A DNA stretch of 64,000 nt from Amorphophallus konjac. Lineage: Eukaryota > Streptophyta > Magnoliopsida > Alismatales > Araceae. The stretch lies in the NCBI GenBank assembly GCA_022559845.1, contig CM040118.1:236639224-236703223 (forward strand). The letters are read 5' to 3'. Below the pieces are notes generated by a model. The model worked only from the letters and a program-made list of their open reading frames with translations. It ran no database searches and was not told the origin of the DNA. Positions within the stretch are counted from its first letter, which is position 1. Each line of letters opens with the position of its first letter. Below are positions 44,297-56,400 of the stretch, piece by piece. The translations under genes and the position numbers were made by a program.

Positions 44297-46027
44297 ATGC
44301 AAAAAGGAAAAGGAAGTCATGACAGTACAATGCAACACCTGTCGGCACTCTTTACCTCGCCCGGGGAGAATGATGAGGATGAAACATCAAATGCCCCGCT
44401 AGAAGCCAACCATGCCGAGGCCTCAACCTCAGCACATGCAACACGCTCCGGAAGAAGGTGGGGGCGCCCACCACCAGCCAATCATAACATTATCTTCAGA
44501 GGGGAACAACCCTACCAGATTCCTGAACCAGAGGTGCGGGGTGTTCAGATTCCTCCCCCTGTTAGCTTGTACCAAGAAGAGAAGAAGGGAGGTCAAACTC
44601 CAACATTTCTGGAATTTCTGTCCAGTCTGGAAAATGGGCAGTCGATACAGGCTGGGCCAGATAAAGGCAAGAGACCTCAGCAATCGGCATCTGTAGCCTA
44701 CAAGCAGAATGAGAAAGAAGAGGATAACTCTCCGATGACACCAGGGGCCGTTGCTATAGAAGAAGCCCCCCAAGAAATCAGTCCAGAGGATGAAACCAGC
44801 ACTGGGCAACAGAGGCCACGGGCACCACATGAACCTCCAAAACCCCGATGGGCGGAAGGAATGAGACTGTCTAATGTCCGGGTGGGCAGTCGGATCATGA
44901 AAATGCTAAAGAAGCTCCCTACCGGATTCTCCATCTGGGAGATTATCTCTCTGAGTGAAGAAGCTCGCCAAGCGATTGTTGATGCCCTACAGTCGTCGGC
45001 ACAGTATGAGGCACTCTTGACAGAAGTGAATTCTGGGCCGCCAGTCACATTCACAGAGGATGATATGCTGATTCCGAATTTCGGCCATAACAAACCGCTG
45101 TATATGAGGGGCTCCCTGAACTGTCAGCCACTGAGCAGGATACTGATAGATCCCGGGGCTGCCGTGAACATTCTCCCATACCGCATCTACCAAAAATATT
45201 ACTTTGATCTGCAGCTTACCAAGGTCAGAGACATGAAAATTGCGGGATTCAACCAAAAATGTGAGACACCCCTTGGGGTGGCTGATTTTAACCTCACATT
45301 GGGGGACCTCACTACCGTGGTACGATTCTATGTAATCGACTCCAACACCACATATAAGGCCCTGCTGGGGAGACCGTGGCTGCATGAATATCAGATAGTG
45401 CCGTCCACGCTGTATCAATGCATTAAATACTGCCACAAAGGAAAAGAAGAAAGTGTGTTTGCGGATCTACATCCCTTCGAAGTATTCGAGTGCCATATGC
45501 TCGATGCATCCTACTACACGGAGGTGTCGCAAAAGGGTGAAGAGAAAGAGGCTGGGGTCAACCAGAAGAAGCCGGTGACAAAGGCAAGAAATTGGTCTCC
45601 ACCACCACCAAGGGTCTATATTAAGAAACATGAAGTATCTCACATTTCTTATGTTGGTGACTTTACTCGGATCACCCCTCCTAGCATCCACCCAGATGAT
45701 ACTGGCGAAGAAATGAAAGAAAAGTACATACAGGTGGGGGTTCCGCAGGGTTTAGTCAAGCCCATTGCCAGCATAGAATACCAGATGGTGCTACCATTAA
45801 AGACTATGGAAGTCCCTCGCTTCTGCGAGCCTCCTATCATATTCTACACCGGGGAGTCAATCGAAGACGATGATCAAGACTGCATGGTCCCTGAAGAATC
45901 TACAAACCGGATGGTGCCGATCACGGGCTTGGACTATACTACCCGACGGGTTTCGCAGATGTTCTCTAAGATGCAGATGCCATCACTACAACCTGTTGCC
46001 CAAAAGAAGGCGTTCCAGGAGCTATGA
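44297..46027 (+). pseudogene. Tat-2 protease region
   Basis: This open frame of 576 codons is shifted relative to gag. It encodes a Pro/Glu-rich lead-in (including RWGRPPPANHNIIFRGEQP) and a retropepsin with ILIDPGAAVNILP and LLGRPWLHEYQIVPSTLYQ. The catalytic triplet is D-P-G (45148-45156) instead of D-S/T-G, so the protease is probably inactive. The frame continues into RT after a TGA at 46025. Confidence 0.85.
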
Positions 46028-47593
46028 GATCCGCCCCGGGATAATAAAGAACTAAGGAAGATCACTCAACACCCGGGATTGGGTTATACCCTTCAAGAAT
46101 ACTATGAAGCTGAGGTGGACGTCATCTCTGTCTCCTACTAGCATGAAGACCCTCCCGAAGTGGGATATGACAAGTACCCCTCGGAAGGTGAAGAAATCAT
46201 TTATCAATCCATAATGAACAATGAAGCCCCAGACAGTCAGCCAGAGACGGGGACATCTGATGAAACAAAGAAGGGTTGGTGCTGGGAAGACCTACCTTGC
46301 AGAGAGGATCTGTTCCATGCTGAAGCAAAATTTGATACGGGAATCCCGGATGAAGACCAAATAACCAATGAGCTAAGAGAACGCCTGGAGTTTGAGCGCA
46401 TTCTAGAAGAAGTCCGGGCCCTACAGAATGATGATCTCTCGAGGGAGCCTACACCGGAAGGGCCTCTAGGGGCGGAACAATCCACCTTTGGGTTTTCTGC
46501 CGAACCGGTCACGTCCTCGGGGCAGACCAAACAGAGTCCAACAGTATCAGCCTTATATGATGAACCAACATATGCTGATGACCAGTATGACGGAACCAAA
46601 AATCATGAGACCGAAGAGGACTATATCCCGGGAGGCTTCATTGACTTGCAAGAAGCCCCGCCCGAGGTCGAAGATGGAGGTCAGGCCACCGTCGATGAGC
46701 TTGTGGAAATAAATCTGGGGACCGCATATGAGCCAAGGCTGACATTCCTCAGTGCACTGCTAGAGCCAGCTGCCAGGGAACAGTATATACAGTTCTTGAA
46801 GGAATTCCGAGACTGCTTTGCATGGACATATGATGAAATGCCGGGACTGAGTTCTGATGTGGCACAACATCGGTTGGCAATAAACCCAGAGGCTAACCCC
46901 GTAAAGCAGTCGCGCAGAAGAATGCGCCCTGAATTGATAAATCAAATTAATAAAGAGGTCGACAAGTTGATTGATGTAGGCTTTGTTGAAGAAAATCAGT
47001 ATACTACATGGCTAGCCAATATAGTGCCTGTAAAGAAGAAAAAGGGGCAGATCAGAATATGTGTTGATTTTCGGGACCTTAATAAGGCCTGCCCGAAAGA
47101 TGATTTCCCAGTGCCAATCACTGAAGTGATGATCGATGCGACTACTGGTCATGAAGCCCTGTCATTCATGGATGGGTCATCCGGATATAACCAGATCTGG
47201 ATTACTGAAGAAGACAGAGTGCATACTGCATTCCGCACTCTGAAGGGGATATTCCACTACAAAAGGATGCCGTTTGGCCTCAAGAATGCCGACGCTACCT
47301 ACCAAAGAGCTATGACCAAGATCTTTGATGATTTGCTCTTCAAGAAAGTAGAGTGCTACATTGATGATTTGGTAGTAAAAACTAACAGAAGAGAAGACCA
47401 TTTGCAAGACCTGAGGGTAGTATTCCAGAGGCTGCGCAAATATGAACTCAAGATGAATCCTATGAAATGTGCCTTCGGCGTGTCCAGTGGAAAATTCCTC
47501 GGGTTTATTGTCCGGCATAGGGGCATTGAAATCGACCCATCCAAGATTAAGGCTATCAGGAGCTCCCTTCACCAAGGAGTCTGCCCGAGCTAA
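46028..47593 (+). pseudogene. pol: Tat-2 reverse transcriptase
   Basis: Same frame as the protease; a TAG near 46139 precedes a long open stretch from 46160. RT blocks in order: VKQSRRRMRPE, ICVDFRDLNKACPKDDFPVP, FMDGSSGYNQI, MPFGLKNADATYQRAM, YIDD (47357-47368) and FLGFIVRHRGIEIDPSKIKAI. A frameshift near 47570 moves the reading to the next frame for RNase H. Confidence 0.93.
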
Positions 47594-48126
47594 GTTCTCT
47601 ACAAGGGCGTTTGGCCTATATCCGACGATTTATATCGAATCTGTCAGGAAGATGCCACCCCTTTCACAAGCTCATGATGAAAGATGTACCGTTCCTCGGG
47701 GACGATGGATGTCAGGAAGCCTTTGATAAGCTGAAAGAATATCTCAAGACCCCTCCAGTGTTGGGGGCACCAATTAAGGGCAGGCCCTTGATACTGTATA
47801 TCGCGGCCACACACTGTTCCTTGGGGGCAATGCTGGCACAGATAAATGAAGAAGGCAAGGAACAAGCCTTGTACTACTTGAGTAGGAGGCTGATTAGAAC
47901 TGAAGAAGGCTACAGTTACATAGAAAAGACATGCTTGGCACTAGTCTTTGCTGTCAAAAAGCTCCGACACTATATGCTATCACATGAAATCAGGTTGATA
48001 TCTGCAGCAGATCCGCTCAAATACATATTGACTCAGCCAGTACTGAAGGGCCGGTTGGGCAAATGGGCAGTGATCCTGATGGAATTTGATATTACCTATA
48101 CACCCCAGAGGGTGATAAAAGGATAG
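47594..48126 (+). pseudogene. pol: Tat-2 RT-linked RNase H
   Basis: The frame shows YIRRFISNLSGRCHPF, then LILYIAATHCSLGAML, then YYLSRRLIRTEEGYSYIEK and KLRHYMLSHEIRLIS, the connection and RNase H of gypsy RT. It ends at a TAG (48124) inside a segment that should continue into the second RNase H. Confidence 0.9.
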
Positions 48127-48813
48127 GCTGTGGCTGATTTCTTCGCGGAGCATCCTGTGCCAGAAAATGACATGCTAGGGACTGATTTGCCAAATGATGA
48201 GACACTCGAAGCTTGCCAGGCTCGGCCAGTTATGTGGCAGCTATTCTTTGATGGAGCATCTAGAACAGAGACAGACTCCGATGGAAAGACTAGAATACGG
48301 GCCGGGGCCGGTATTGTGCTGAAGTCACCAGAAGGGAAAGTCGTGCATACTTCCTGTTCTATAAACAAGCCCTGCACCAATAATGAAGCTGAGTACGAAG
48401 CTCTGATAATCGGTCTGCATATCAGCCTCAACATGGGTATCCAAATGCTCCAGGTATTCGGGGATTCGATGTTGATAATAAAACAAATCCAAGGGGAGTT
48501 CGAAGTGCCGAAGCCAGAATTGAATCCCTACCACTAGAAAGCTGTGCGCCTTATCGCGAAATTCTATCACATTGAGCTCAAGCATGTGGGTCGGGGGCAC
48601 AATGCCCAGGCCGATGCACTGGCAAAGCTGGCCGGCTCACTAGCAGTCCCACCAAATGCGACACTGAACATTGTTGTTATGAACCGGCGGCAGGTCCCCA
48701 GTATGCTAGAAAGATGCCCCGAAGAAGACGAAGTTGCTACTATCAGCACGGTACAGGCGTCTGATTGGAGACAGCACCCACTGCAGTGGTTTCTACACCA
48801 ACAACTACCGTAG
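48127..48813 (+). pseudogene. pol: Tat-2 second (archaeal-type) RNase H
   Basis: LFFDGAS, NNEAEYEALI and VFGDSMLIIKQ give the Asp, Glu and Asp triad, and GHNAQADALAKLAG supplies the final Asp. Stops at 48535 (TAG) and 48811 (TAG) break it. Its place after the first RNase H supports Tat membership. Confidence 0.9.
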
Positions 48814-50039
48814 AAAAGGGAAGAAAAGATGAAACTTATGAGAATCAAAGATTCTTATGAATCTAGGAATGGAACTTTGTTCCGAATAATGGCAGATGCA
48901 CGCAAGAAGATTCTACTCTGCTGCCTGTCCACTGAGGAAGCTTGGCAAGCGATGAAAGAAGTACATGCCGGAACTGCAGGTGCCCACCAGGCTGGCCCCA
49001 AGATGAAGATAGAAATCAAGAAGCTGGGCTACTATTGGCCCACCATGTTTGAAGACTGCTGTAAATTCGCAAAGTCATGCCAGAAATGTCAGGAGCATGC
49101 TACCGTGCCTAGAAGGCCTCCTACGACTCTACACCCTACAGTTCCCAGCTGGCCGTTTGCACAACTGATGTAGTCGGGCCACTGCCGACTTCCTCGGCCG
49201 GACACAAGTACATACTGGCCATAACAGATTACTTCTCCCGATGGGCGGAGGCTGTGGCATTAAGAGAAGTGACTGGTGAGCTGGTCGCTAGATTCATCAA
49301 GCAGAATATTATCTTCCGGTTCGGAATCCCCAGCCGAATAATATCTGATAATGGAAGCCATTTCAGAAATTAGAAGGTCTATCGGCTTGCCGAGAAATAT
49401 AAAATCGAGTGGAGGACTTCCACCCCTTACAATCCACATGCAAACGGGTTAGCGGAAGCTTTTAACAAGACTCTCTGCACCCTGCTGCCCAAGGTCGTCA
49501 GTTCCAATAAAAAGGACTGGGAAGAAAAAATGTATGAAGCTCTGTGGGCGTACCGCACCGTCTTCAAGACACCTACAGGGTGCTCACCATACTCACTGGT
49601 ATACGGCTCAGAGGCAGTGGTTTCGCTAGAGCTGGAAGTCCCGTCACTCAGAGTGGCAGTCCAATATGGCCTGGCCCGTGGTGAACAGACCAATGCAGAA
49701 AGAAGATTAGAAGAATTGGCTGAATTGGAAGAGAAACGCCTCCAAGCTCAGAAGAATATCCAAATGTATCAGGCCCGCATGGCTAATGCATTTAACAAAC
49801 TCGTAAGAGGACGAGAATTCAAGAAAGGTGACCTCGTCATGGTCAAGAAAAGAGAAGTCATGGCGTCCAACCCAAAAGGGAAGCTGAATGCTAATTGGGA
49901 AGGTCCTTATGTGATACAGAGGGTCTACGAAGGAGGAGCCTACGTGGTTGTCAACCATCGAGGAGAAATTCAATTATCACCACTCAACGGAAGACATCTA
50001 AAGCTGTATCATGCAGCACAACCGACATTCCCCGAGTGA
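48814..50039 (+). pseudogene. pol: Tat-2 integrase, frameshifted
   Basis: The zinc module is HAGTAGAH followed by CQKCQEH (48964-49107). After a deletion and frameshift near 49165 the core reads DVVGPLP, ITDYFSRWAEA, ISDNGSHF and NGLAEAFNKT, so all three acidic residues can be found, but a TAG sits at 49371. The end (49530-50039) is open, with NWEGPYVIQRVYEGGAYVV and HLKLYHAAQP. There is no chromodomain. Confidence 0.9.
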
Positions 50040-50044
50040 TCAGG

Positions 50045-50790
50045 TAAAACTACCCTTTTCTTGGTCTAGCGGCACCCCGCCCTAGTCGAGCTACCCCTTT
50101 CTTGGTCTAGCGGCACTCCGCCCTAGCCGAGCTACCCCTTTCTTGGTCTAGCGGCACTTTGCCCTAGCCGAGCTACCCCTTTCTTGGTCTAGCGGCGCTC
50201 CGCCCTAGCCGAGCTACCCTTTCTTGGTCTAGTGGCACTCCGCCCTAGCCGAGCTACCTCTTTCTTGGTCTAGTGGCACTCCGCCCTAGCCGAGCTACCT
50301 CTTTCTTGGTCTAGTGGCACTCCGCCCTAGCCAAGCTACCCCTTTCTTGGTCTAGTGGCACTCCGCCCTAGCCGAGCTACACCTTTCTTGGTCTAGTGGC
50401 ACTCCGCCCTAGCTAAGCTACCTTTTCTTGGTCTAGTGGCACTCCGCCCTAGCCAAGCTATCCTTTCTTGGTCTAGTGGCACTCCACCCTAGTCAAGCTA
50501 CTCCTTTCTCGGTCTAGTGGCACTCCGCCCTAGCCAAGCTACCCTTTCCTTGGTCTAGTGGCACTCCGCCCTAGCCAAGCTATCCTTTCTTAGTCTAGTG
50601 GCACTCCGCCCTAGCCAAGATACCCTATCTCGGTCTAGTGGCAGTCCGCCCTAGCCGAGCTACCCTTTTCTTGGTCTAGTGGCACTCCGCCCTAGCCGAG
50701 CTACCCCTTTCTCGGTCTAGCGGCACTCTGCCCTGGCCAAGCCACCCTTATCTTGATCTAGGGGCAGTCCGACCTACCTCCCTCTCTAGA
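50045..50790 (+). repeat. 41-bp tandem array, each unit a potential hairpin
   Basis: About 18 units of roughly 41 bp follow the pol stop. In each, CTTGGTCTAG or CTCGGTCTAG pairs with CTAGCCGAG across a loop region GGCACTCCGCC, separated from the next unit by a short pyrimidine linker (CTACCCCTTT). Units vary by substitution, with the arms and the GGC/GCC pair best kept. Confidence 0.92.
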
Positions 50791-50824
50791 GAAAAAAGGA
50801 GAATAAAAGAGAGTAAAAATGGGG

Positions 50825-51045
50825 TTAAAAATAGAGATACCTCGCCAGACTTGATCCTATATTAGGAACAAGTGCAAAAATGGCCCAGAACCCAGCTGTG
50901 GTGAAAACCCGAAAGGGCACTACAGGCAAAATCGGGTACCCCGCCACGTGAAAACCCGAAAGGGCGCGTGGGTAAAAGTAAGAGGGGGCTGGCTTCGGCG
51001 AAAACCCGAAAGGGCGCTTAAGCCAGTAATTTGGTAAGTTAAAGT
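50825..51045 (+). repeat. Triple-hairpin repeat, copy 1
   Basis: Three successive hairpins share the core AAAA-CCC-GAAA-GGG. Outer stems differ: 50896-50903 with 50918-50925 (CTGTGGTG and CACTACAG), 50944-50950 with 50965-50971 (CCACGTG and CGCGTGG), 50989-51000 with 51015-51026 (CTGGCTTCGGCG and CGCTTAAGCCAG). The 220-bp unit is repeated at 52085-52320. Confidence 0.85.
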
Positions 51046-51179
51046 TCCCTTTTTCACCCTTCCTGATAAAACTCTGAGAAGGATGATCATCATAAAGTCC
51101 CACCGGAGATCCTGTCCAACAATTTCTTGTCCCTTGTCATCATCGACAAGATCGGCCGGTCTCTTTCTTTAACCTGGAC

Positions 51180-53110
51180 TCTTCATCCCTGTTAAGCTAG
51201 TCTACATTCCTGGCAACAGCTTCATGCCTGAGCCGCCATCCGCCGCATGTCCCTTTGATGATGAAACCCCGTTGATCGCAAGGCATATTGCCTCGATCAA
51301 TGCTAAAAAGCCCACCTCGGAATAGACCTTCCGTCTGTTCTGATGAAATGCTTCCACTTGTTTTCGTCTAAGATCCAACACGATGAATCCCATCCAGTCT
51401 AGATCTTACATCTATTCTGATAAAACCTATCATACGTCCCGCCGTGATGAAACCTGTCCGGTTTAGACCTTACGTCTATCCCGATGAAATATATGAAATC
51501 CTTGCATTGGTATGAGCGCAATACCGATGATGAAACCCGCTACTGGTCGATTGGCACACTGCCTGATCGACGATGAAACCTGTCCGGTTTAGACCTTACG
51601 TCTATCCCGATGAAACATATGAAATCCTTGCATTGGTATGAGCCCAATACCAATGATGAAACCTGCTATTGATCGGTTGGCATGCTGCCTGATCGATGCT
51701 AAAACCCATCTAGGGTAGACCTTCCGTCTGCTCTGACAAACCACGACGCAACTTTTTTAAACAATTCAGACCGCTCGTCTGGATAGATCATGAAACTCTA
51801 TTCCTTTACGTTAATGTCAAACCCCACATTAACGATGAAACTCACATTTCTAGCAAATGGCTTCATGCCCGAGCTGCTGTCTATATCCTCTAAATCAATT
51901 CGGACCTTTCGGCTGGATAGATCATGAAACCCTATTTCCCTTTGCATTGATGTTGACACCCACGTCAATGATCGTGTATCCACAATAAACATGTGGTGCC
52001 ATGGTCCATAGAATGAAAGTTCTAATTCCAGAAAAGACGATGACAAAGGAAAAGAGAAAGAATACAAAAAAATATATAGATGAAAAAGTGGGGTTAAAAA
52101 TAGAGATACCCCGCCACACTTGTTCAGGCATTCTGGACAAGGGCAAGAATGGCTAAAACCCAGCTGTGGTGAAAACCCAAAAGGGCACTGCAGGCAAAAT
52201 CGGGTACCCCGCCACGTGAAAACCCGAAAGGGCGCGTGGGTAAAAGCAAGAGGGGGCTGGCTCCGGTGAAAATCCGAAAGGGCGCCTGGGCCAGTAATGT
52301 GGTAATTCTGAGAAATTCCATACTTCCTTCCCTTGATAAGGCCTTCCGTTAACCGATCGGCTCCTTACCCGGTCAACGATGAAACCTTTCCAGGGCAGAC
52401 CTTACGTTTACCCTGATATAATCTGCATACCCTCTTGCAAATGTCCCACCGACAATAAAACCCATCACCATTCTGATAAAGCTTGGCCAGCTCAGACCTT
52501 ACGACTGTCCTGATGAAACTCTTAAACCTTCTCTTGATCGATCGGCTCCTTGCCCGGTCAGCAATGAAACTCTACCAGGATAGACCCTACGTCTATCCTG
52601 ATGAAATCTACGTATTGCTTAGCAAAGTCCCACATGCGATAAAACCCTATCCAGTCTAGACCTTACGTCTATTCTGATGAAACCTATGAAACTTCTTTGC
52701 ATCGATATAAACCCAATGTCGATGATGAAACCAGCTATTGATCGACTGGCACCCCGCCCGATCAATGATAAAACCCTATCCAGTCTAGACCTTACGTCTA
52801 TTCTGATGAAACCTATGAAACTTCTTTGCATCGATATAAACCCAATGTCGATGATGAAACCAGCTATTGATCGATCGGCACCCCGCCCGATCAATGATGA
52901 AACCCCATCTGGTTCAGACCTTACATCTGTCCTAATGAAAACCACGGACCTTCAAAGTCCTACCTGAGGTAGCCCTATCCAGTCTAGACCTTACGTCTAT
53001 TCTGATGAAACCTATAAAACTTCGTTGCATCAATATGAGCCCAATATTGATGATGAAATCATGCACCGGCCGATTGGCACACTGCCCCGACTGGCTTTGA
53101 AACCTACCTG
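51180..53110 (+). repeat. Array of short hairpins separated by an ATGAAACC-type linker
   Basis: More than 20 short stem-loops follow each other, most followed by GATGAAAC or ATGAAACC. Three arm families recur. Type A has loop CTTAC or CCTAC (for example 52576-52600, arms CAGGATAGAC and GTCTATCCTG). Type B has GGC-loop-GCC inside (52866-52895, arms ATTGATCG and CGATCAAT). Type C has a 7-base loop (51631-51655, arms CATTGGTAT and ATACCAATG). Arms vary together between copies. Small open frames here (such as 52619-52945) are by-products. Confidence 0.8.
52085..52320 (+). repeat. Triple-hairpin repeat, copy 2
   Basis: It repeats 50825-51045 with substitutions and embeds in the ATGAAACC hairpin array. 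The cores are kept (one is CCC-AAAA-GGG, one is TCC-GAAA-GGG). The third outer stem has changed on both sides, to CTGGCTCCGGTG and CGCCTGGGCCAG. Confidence 0.85.
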
Positions 53111-53496
53111 GGATGGACCATTCGCCCGTTCCGGATGATGCTCTAGGCCTTTTCATTCACATTCCCGCAAACAGTCTCCCTTGCGGCACATATGGCCAAA
53201 GAAGACGTTTGCTACTACCAACAGAATTCGGTTTAAGCACGCCCCCCGGATGCCGTCACGCGGTGGAGCGAGTTCCCCATCCTTTCTATGAAGGGATGGA
53301 CGCTCTCCTGCTAGGCACGGGCCATTCACAGGAGGGACTGCTAAAACCACTACCCCCACTTTCCAAAGTGATGAAACCACATGGAAAAGACAATGGATAC
53401 ACATGAAGCCAAAGATTCCTTTTCATTAAAAGAGCAGAGTACACAGAGGGCCCCGAGGGGATAGTGTATTGCAAAAAGAAAACAAAGAAGAGACAA
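53111..53496. other. Tat-2 spacer downstream of the antisense gene, no gene seen
   Basis: This sequence joins the hairpin array to the 3' end of the minus-strand antisense gene. I see no domain or strong repeat. Transcripts from both strands converge here. Confidence 0.6.
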
Positions 53497-56400
53497 TTCA
53501 AGGCCGCCAGAAGATATCTTCAAAGGCCAAAAGACCCACATAGGGAGCGGCTCTTAGCTCGTGAAGGCGTGCCTCCTCCTCCTGAAGCCTCACGGACATA
53601 CCCTGGAGAGACATCACCCGCCCCTCCAACAAGGCCACCTCCTCGGTAGACTGTGGCCGAATAGAGGATAATTGTTACAGCTCGGCTCGAAGGGCAGCTA
53701 GCTCAGCTTCCAGGATAGCTACCCGGGCCTGAATAGCTTCCTCCCGCTGGACAACACCCTGCAGCTCAGCCCGGCGCTCATCAAGTGCAAGCGTCAGCGT
53801 CTCCAGCTCAGATTTACACTCTGACCTCTGCAACTTCAATGCCGTCAGCTTGTCGGTCATAGTCCGTGCTAGGAAATCCCTCCGATGCACGAATTTCAGT
53901 AGAAGCAGAACACGCTGAACCCATATATCCAAAGGGCATCCCATGGCATGCAGGCCGGCAGTGAAGCGATCGGCAATTTCCTTCAGCTACGAATGTGTCA
54001 AGCCAGGCTGAGATTCTACTAGCTGGCGCAGCATATCCAGGTTCTGCTAGGCAAAGCTCTCAGACGATGCGAAGCCAAAAGAAGCAGAGGGGATCACTTC
54101 AAAGGTCACCTCACTATCAATGTCCGCCCACAGTGCAATGGCCGGCCGGGAGGACGAAGACGGAAAATCTGCTGGAAGAGCCGGCTGATCCCTCTCTATA
54201 CTCTCCTGTCGAGCTGAAGACTCCTCTGCTACCTCTGCCTCGGGAGTTATGGCTTGAACACCCGCGAGAGGAGAATCAATAAACGAGGGAGCTATCTCTT
54301 CATGGGTCTCCTGAATGGGGGATTCATCTTCAACTACTCTTTCTGGTAATGGAGACGAAGGTGCCCTAGTCTGTGGAGGCAGAAATCTAGTCTCTATAGC
54401 CACTATGGCAGGGACTGCTGACTCTGGCGCAATGGACATTACTGCGGCCGGTATAAAAGCAGAGCTCCTGGCTGGGTCTGCTTCGGCTCTAAAATCTGAG
54501 GCCCTGACAGGGACGTAAATCTCTCCTGATGCCCCCAAGTCCAATGATGTTAAGTCAGTTGAAGATTGTATCCTTACTGGCACAGGGTGAATAACCTCAG
54601 AAATTCCCATGCAAGTTAAAGGTAAAGCAGGGATAATGGCCAAGTCTACAGATGAAACATCCATAGAAACTGCGGCCGCGTCTGAGCTGGTGATGACAGG
54701 GTCCTGAGGACAAAGTAGAATGACCTTCAGAAATGAATGAGAGAAAATAAATAGAACAGCAAAAAAAAAAAGGAAGCTTACCTTTAAGGCGAGGTCTACA
54801 CCTTTGAAATGAGACAAAAGGGGAGAAAGCTCCGTAGTTGAAGCAGCAAACGGAGGGGTTATGTCAATCTCGGTGTCAATCCCGGTAAACTCTTCTTGCA
54901 AATCCTCTTCGGAAGACAACACCAGCAGCTTGGAAGGCGGGAACGGTGGAAGACCTTTTGCAAGCACGGGCACGGCTTCTGATTTAGAGACATCCTCCTC
55001 ACTACCGCTGAAAGTCACTTCCTCCTCATTATCAGGGATGGTCTCAGAGCTTCCCGAAGATATCTCCACACTAGCTATATGCTGCGAGGTCGCCTCTAGA
55101 GCATGCCGGGATGCAGACCGAGTGATTATGCGTCTGGCCGGAATAGGGCTCCGTTTTGTTTGAGTCCTGTCACCCTCCTGCGGCTGAGGCGACTCTCCCG
55201 CTGCTATCTTGGCCTCAGTCTGCTCCTCGACTGCCACCTCAACAAAAGAGAACCTTTGAAGGATATAACAAAAAAAATGGAAGTATAAAGAAAAAGATGA
55301 GAAAGCACATTTACCCTCCTCCTCGCCAGCCGGGGTAGGAGAAGGCAGCCTCGTGTCCCTTTCTACAAGCACTGCAACCTGCTCCTGGGCTATATCAGAT
55401 AAAGAGAAGCTCAACCTCGAAGAGCCCCTTAAAAGATCAGTCAAGAAGATAATGAAGACTGCATCTACAAGCTATTACTGCCACTCTCGGCAGGCTCTTG
55501 AGCGGCCTCCCTCTAAGACCTGAACTCGTCAAAGAGGGGATGTCTGGAAGAGGGGTTCCGGCATCCGTCACAACCGGAGCTGACTGCTGGACCCGAACAA
55601 CCTTGGCCCTCTTGGCCTTGGCAACTGCAGCTTTCACCACAGAAGGCTTCCTCTTCTTGCCCGGAGGCAAGGGAGTGGTCGTAAGTGCCGCTGCAGGAAT
55701 GTCAAAGTAAGCAGGCTTCTTAGCTTGAGCAATAATCTTCCTGTAAAGCCCCTGTAACTTTATGTCCGGTCTATCTGTGCAAGACACAAGAAAGGCAGTC
55801 ATAGTCAACAAATGCAGAACATAACAATAAAAGAAAGATGCTATGATCGCGCATGAAGGGTCATACCTGCTGGGCCATCATAAAATGTGGAAAGCGGCCA
55901 ATACAGATAAGCCACCTCCTTCGATCGGGAAGCAGCCTCCTTCACGAGCCAGCATATGTCACCAATGGTCTGGCACTTCTATGTCAAGGCAGCCAAGTCT
56001 TTATGTCCGTGGAAGTCGAGGCAATGAAACAGGCCGAGATAATCCATACACCAGCCGTCGACATAATGAAAAGAAACAAAAAGCGGTTTATTCAGAATGC
56101 CATTTAGTGGGTTCTCCACTGATAGTCCGTGAACATTCAGCAATACAAAAAGCCAAGAAGTGTGTTGATAATATGTTTGGGTGCGGTCTTCCCTCCGCAC
56201 AAACGTCCTATAAGGGTGAAACCTATCCACCGGACCCCTCCAAGCAATTGCTGTCGGGAGAGGTTCCTCCGGGGGGAACGGATATTGTACATCCAAATGA
56301 ACACCCCCTATATGGCCCAACTGCCTCAGATCCTTTGTAAAAGCGTCTTCATTAATCCTAGAAAAGACAAGAGTGGGTATTTCAGAACCTTCCTCTTTCA

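Noticed and set aside
50045..50790. CRISPR-like array
   Set aside because: The sequence is a eukaryotic retrotransposon, the units are head-to-tail repeats with no unique spacers, and no cas gene is present.
51180..53110. Possible hammerhead ribozymes (CTGATGA followed by GAAAC occurs repeatedly)
   Set aside because: There is no pairing stem between CTGATGA and GAAA, and no third core segment at the right place; the strings belong to the linker of the hairpin array.
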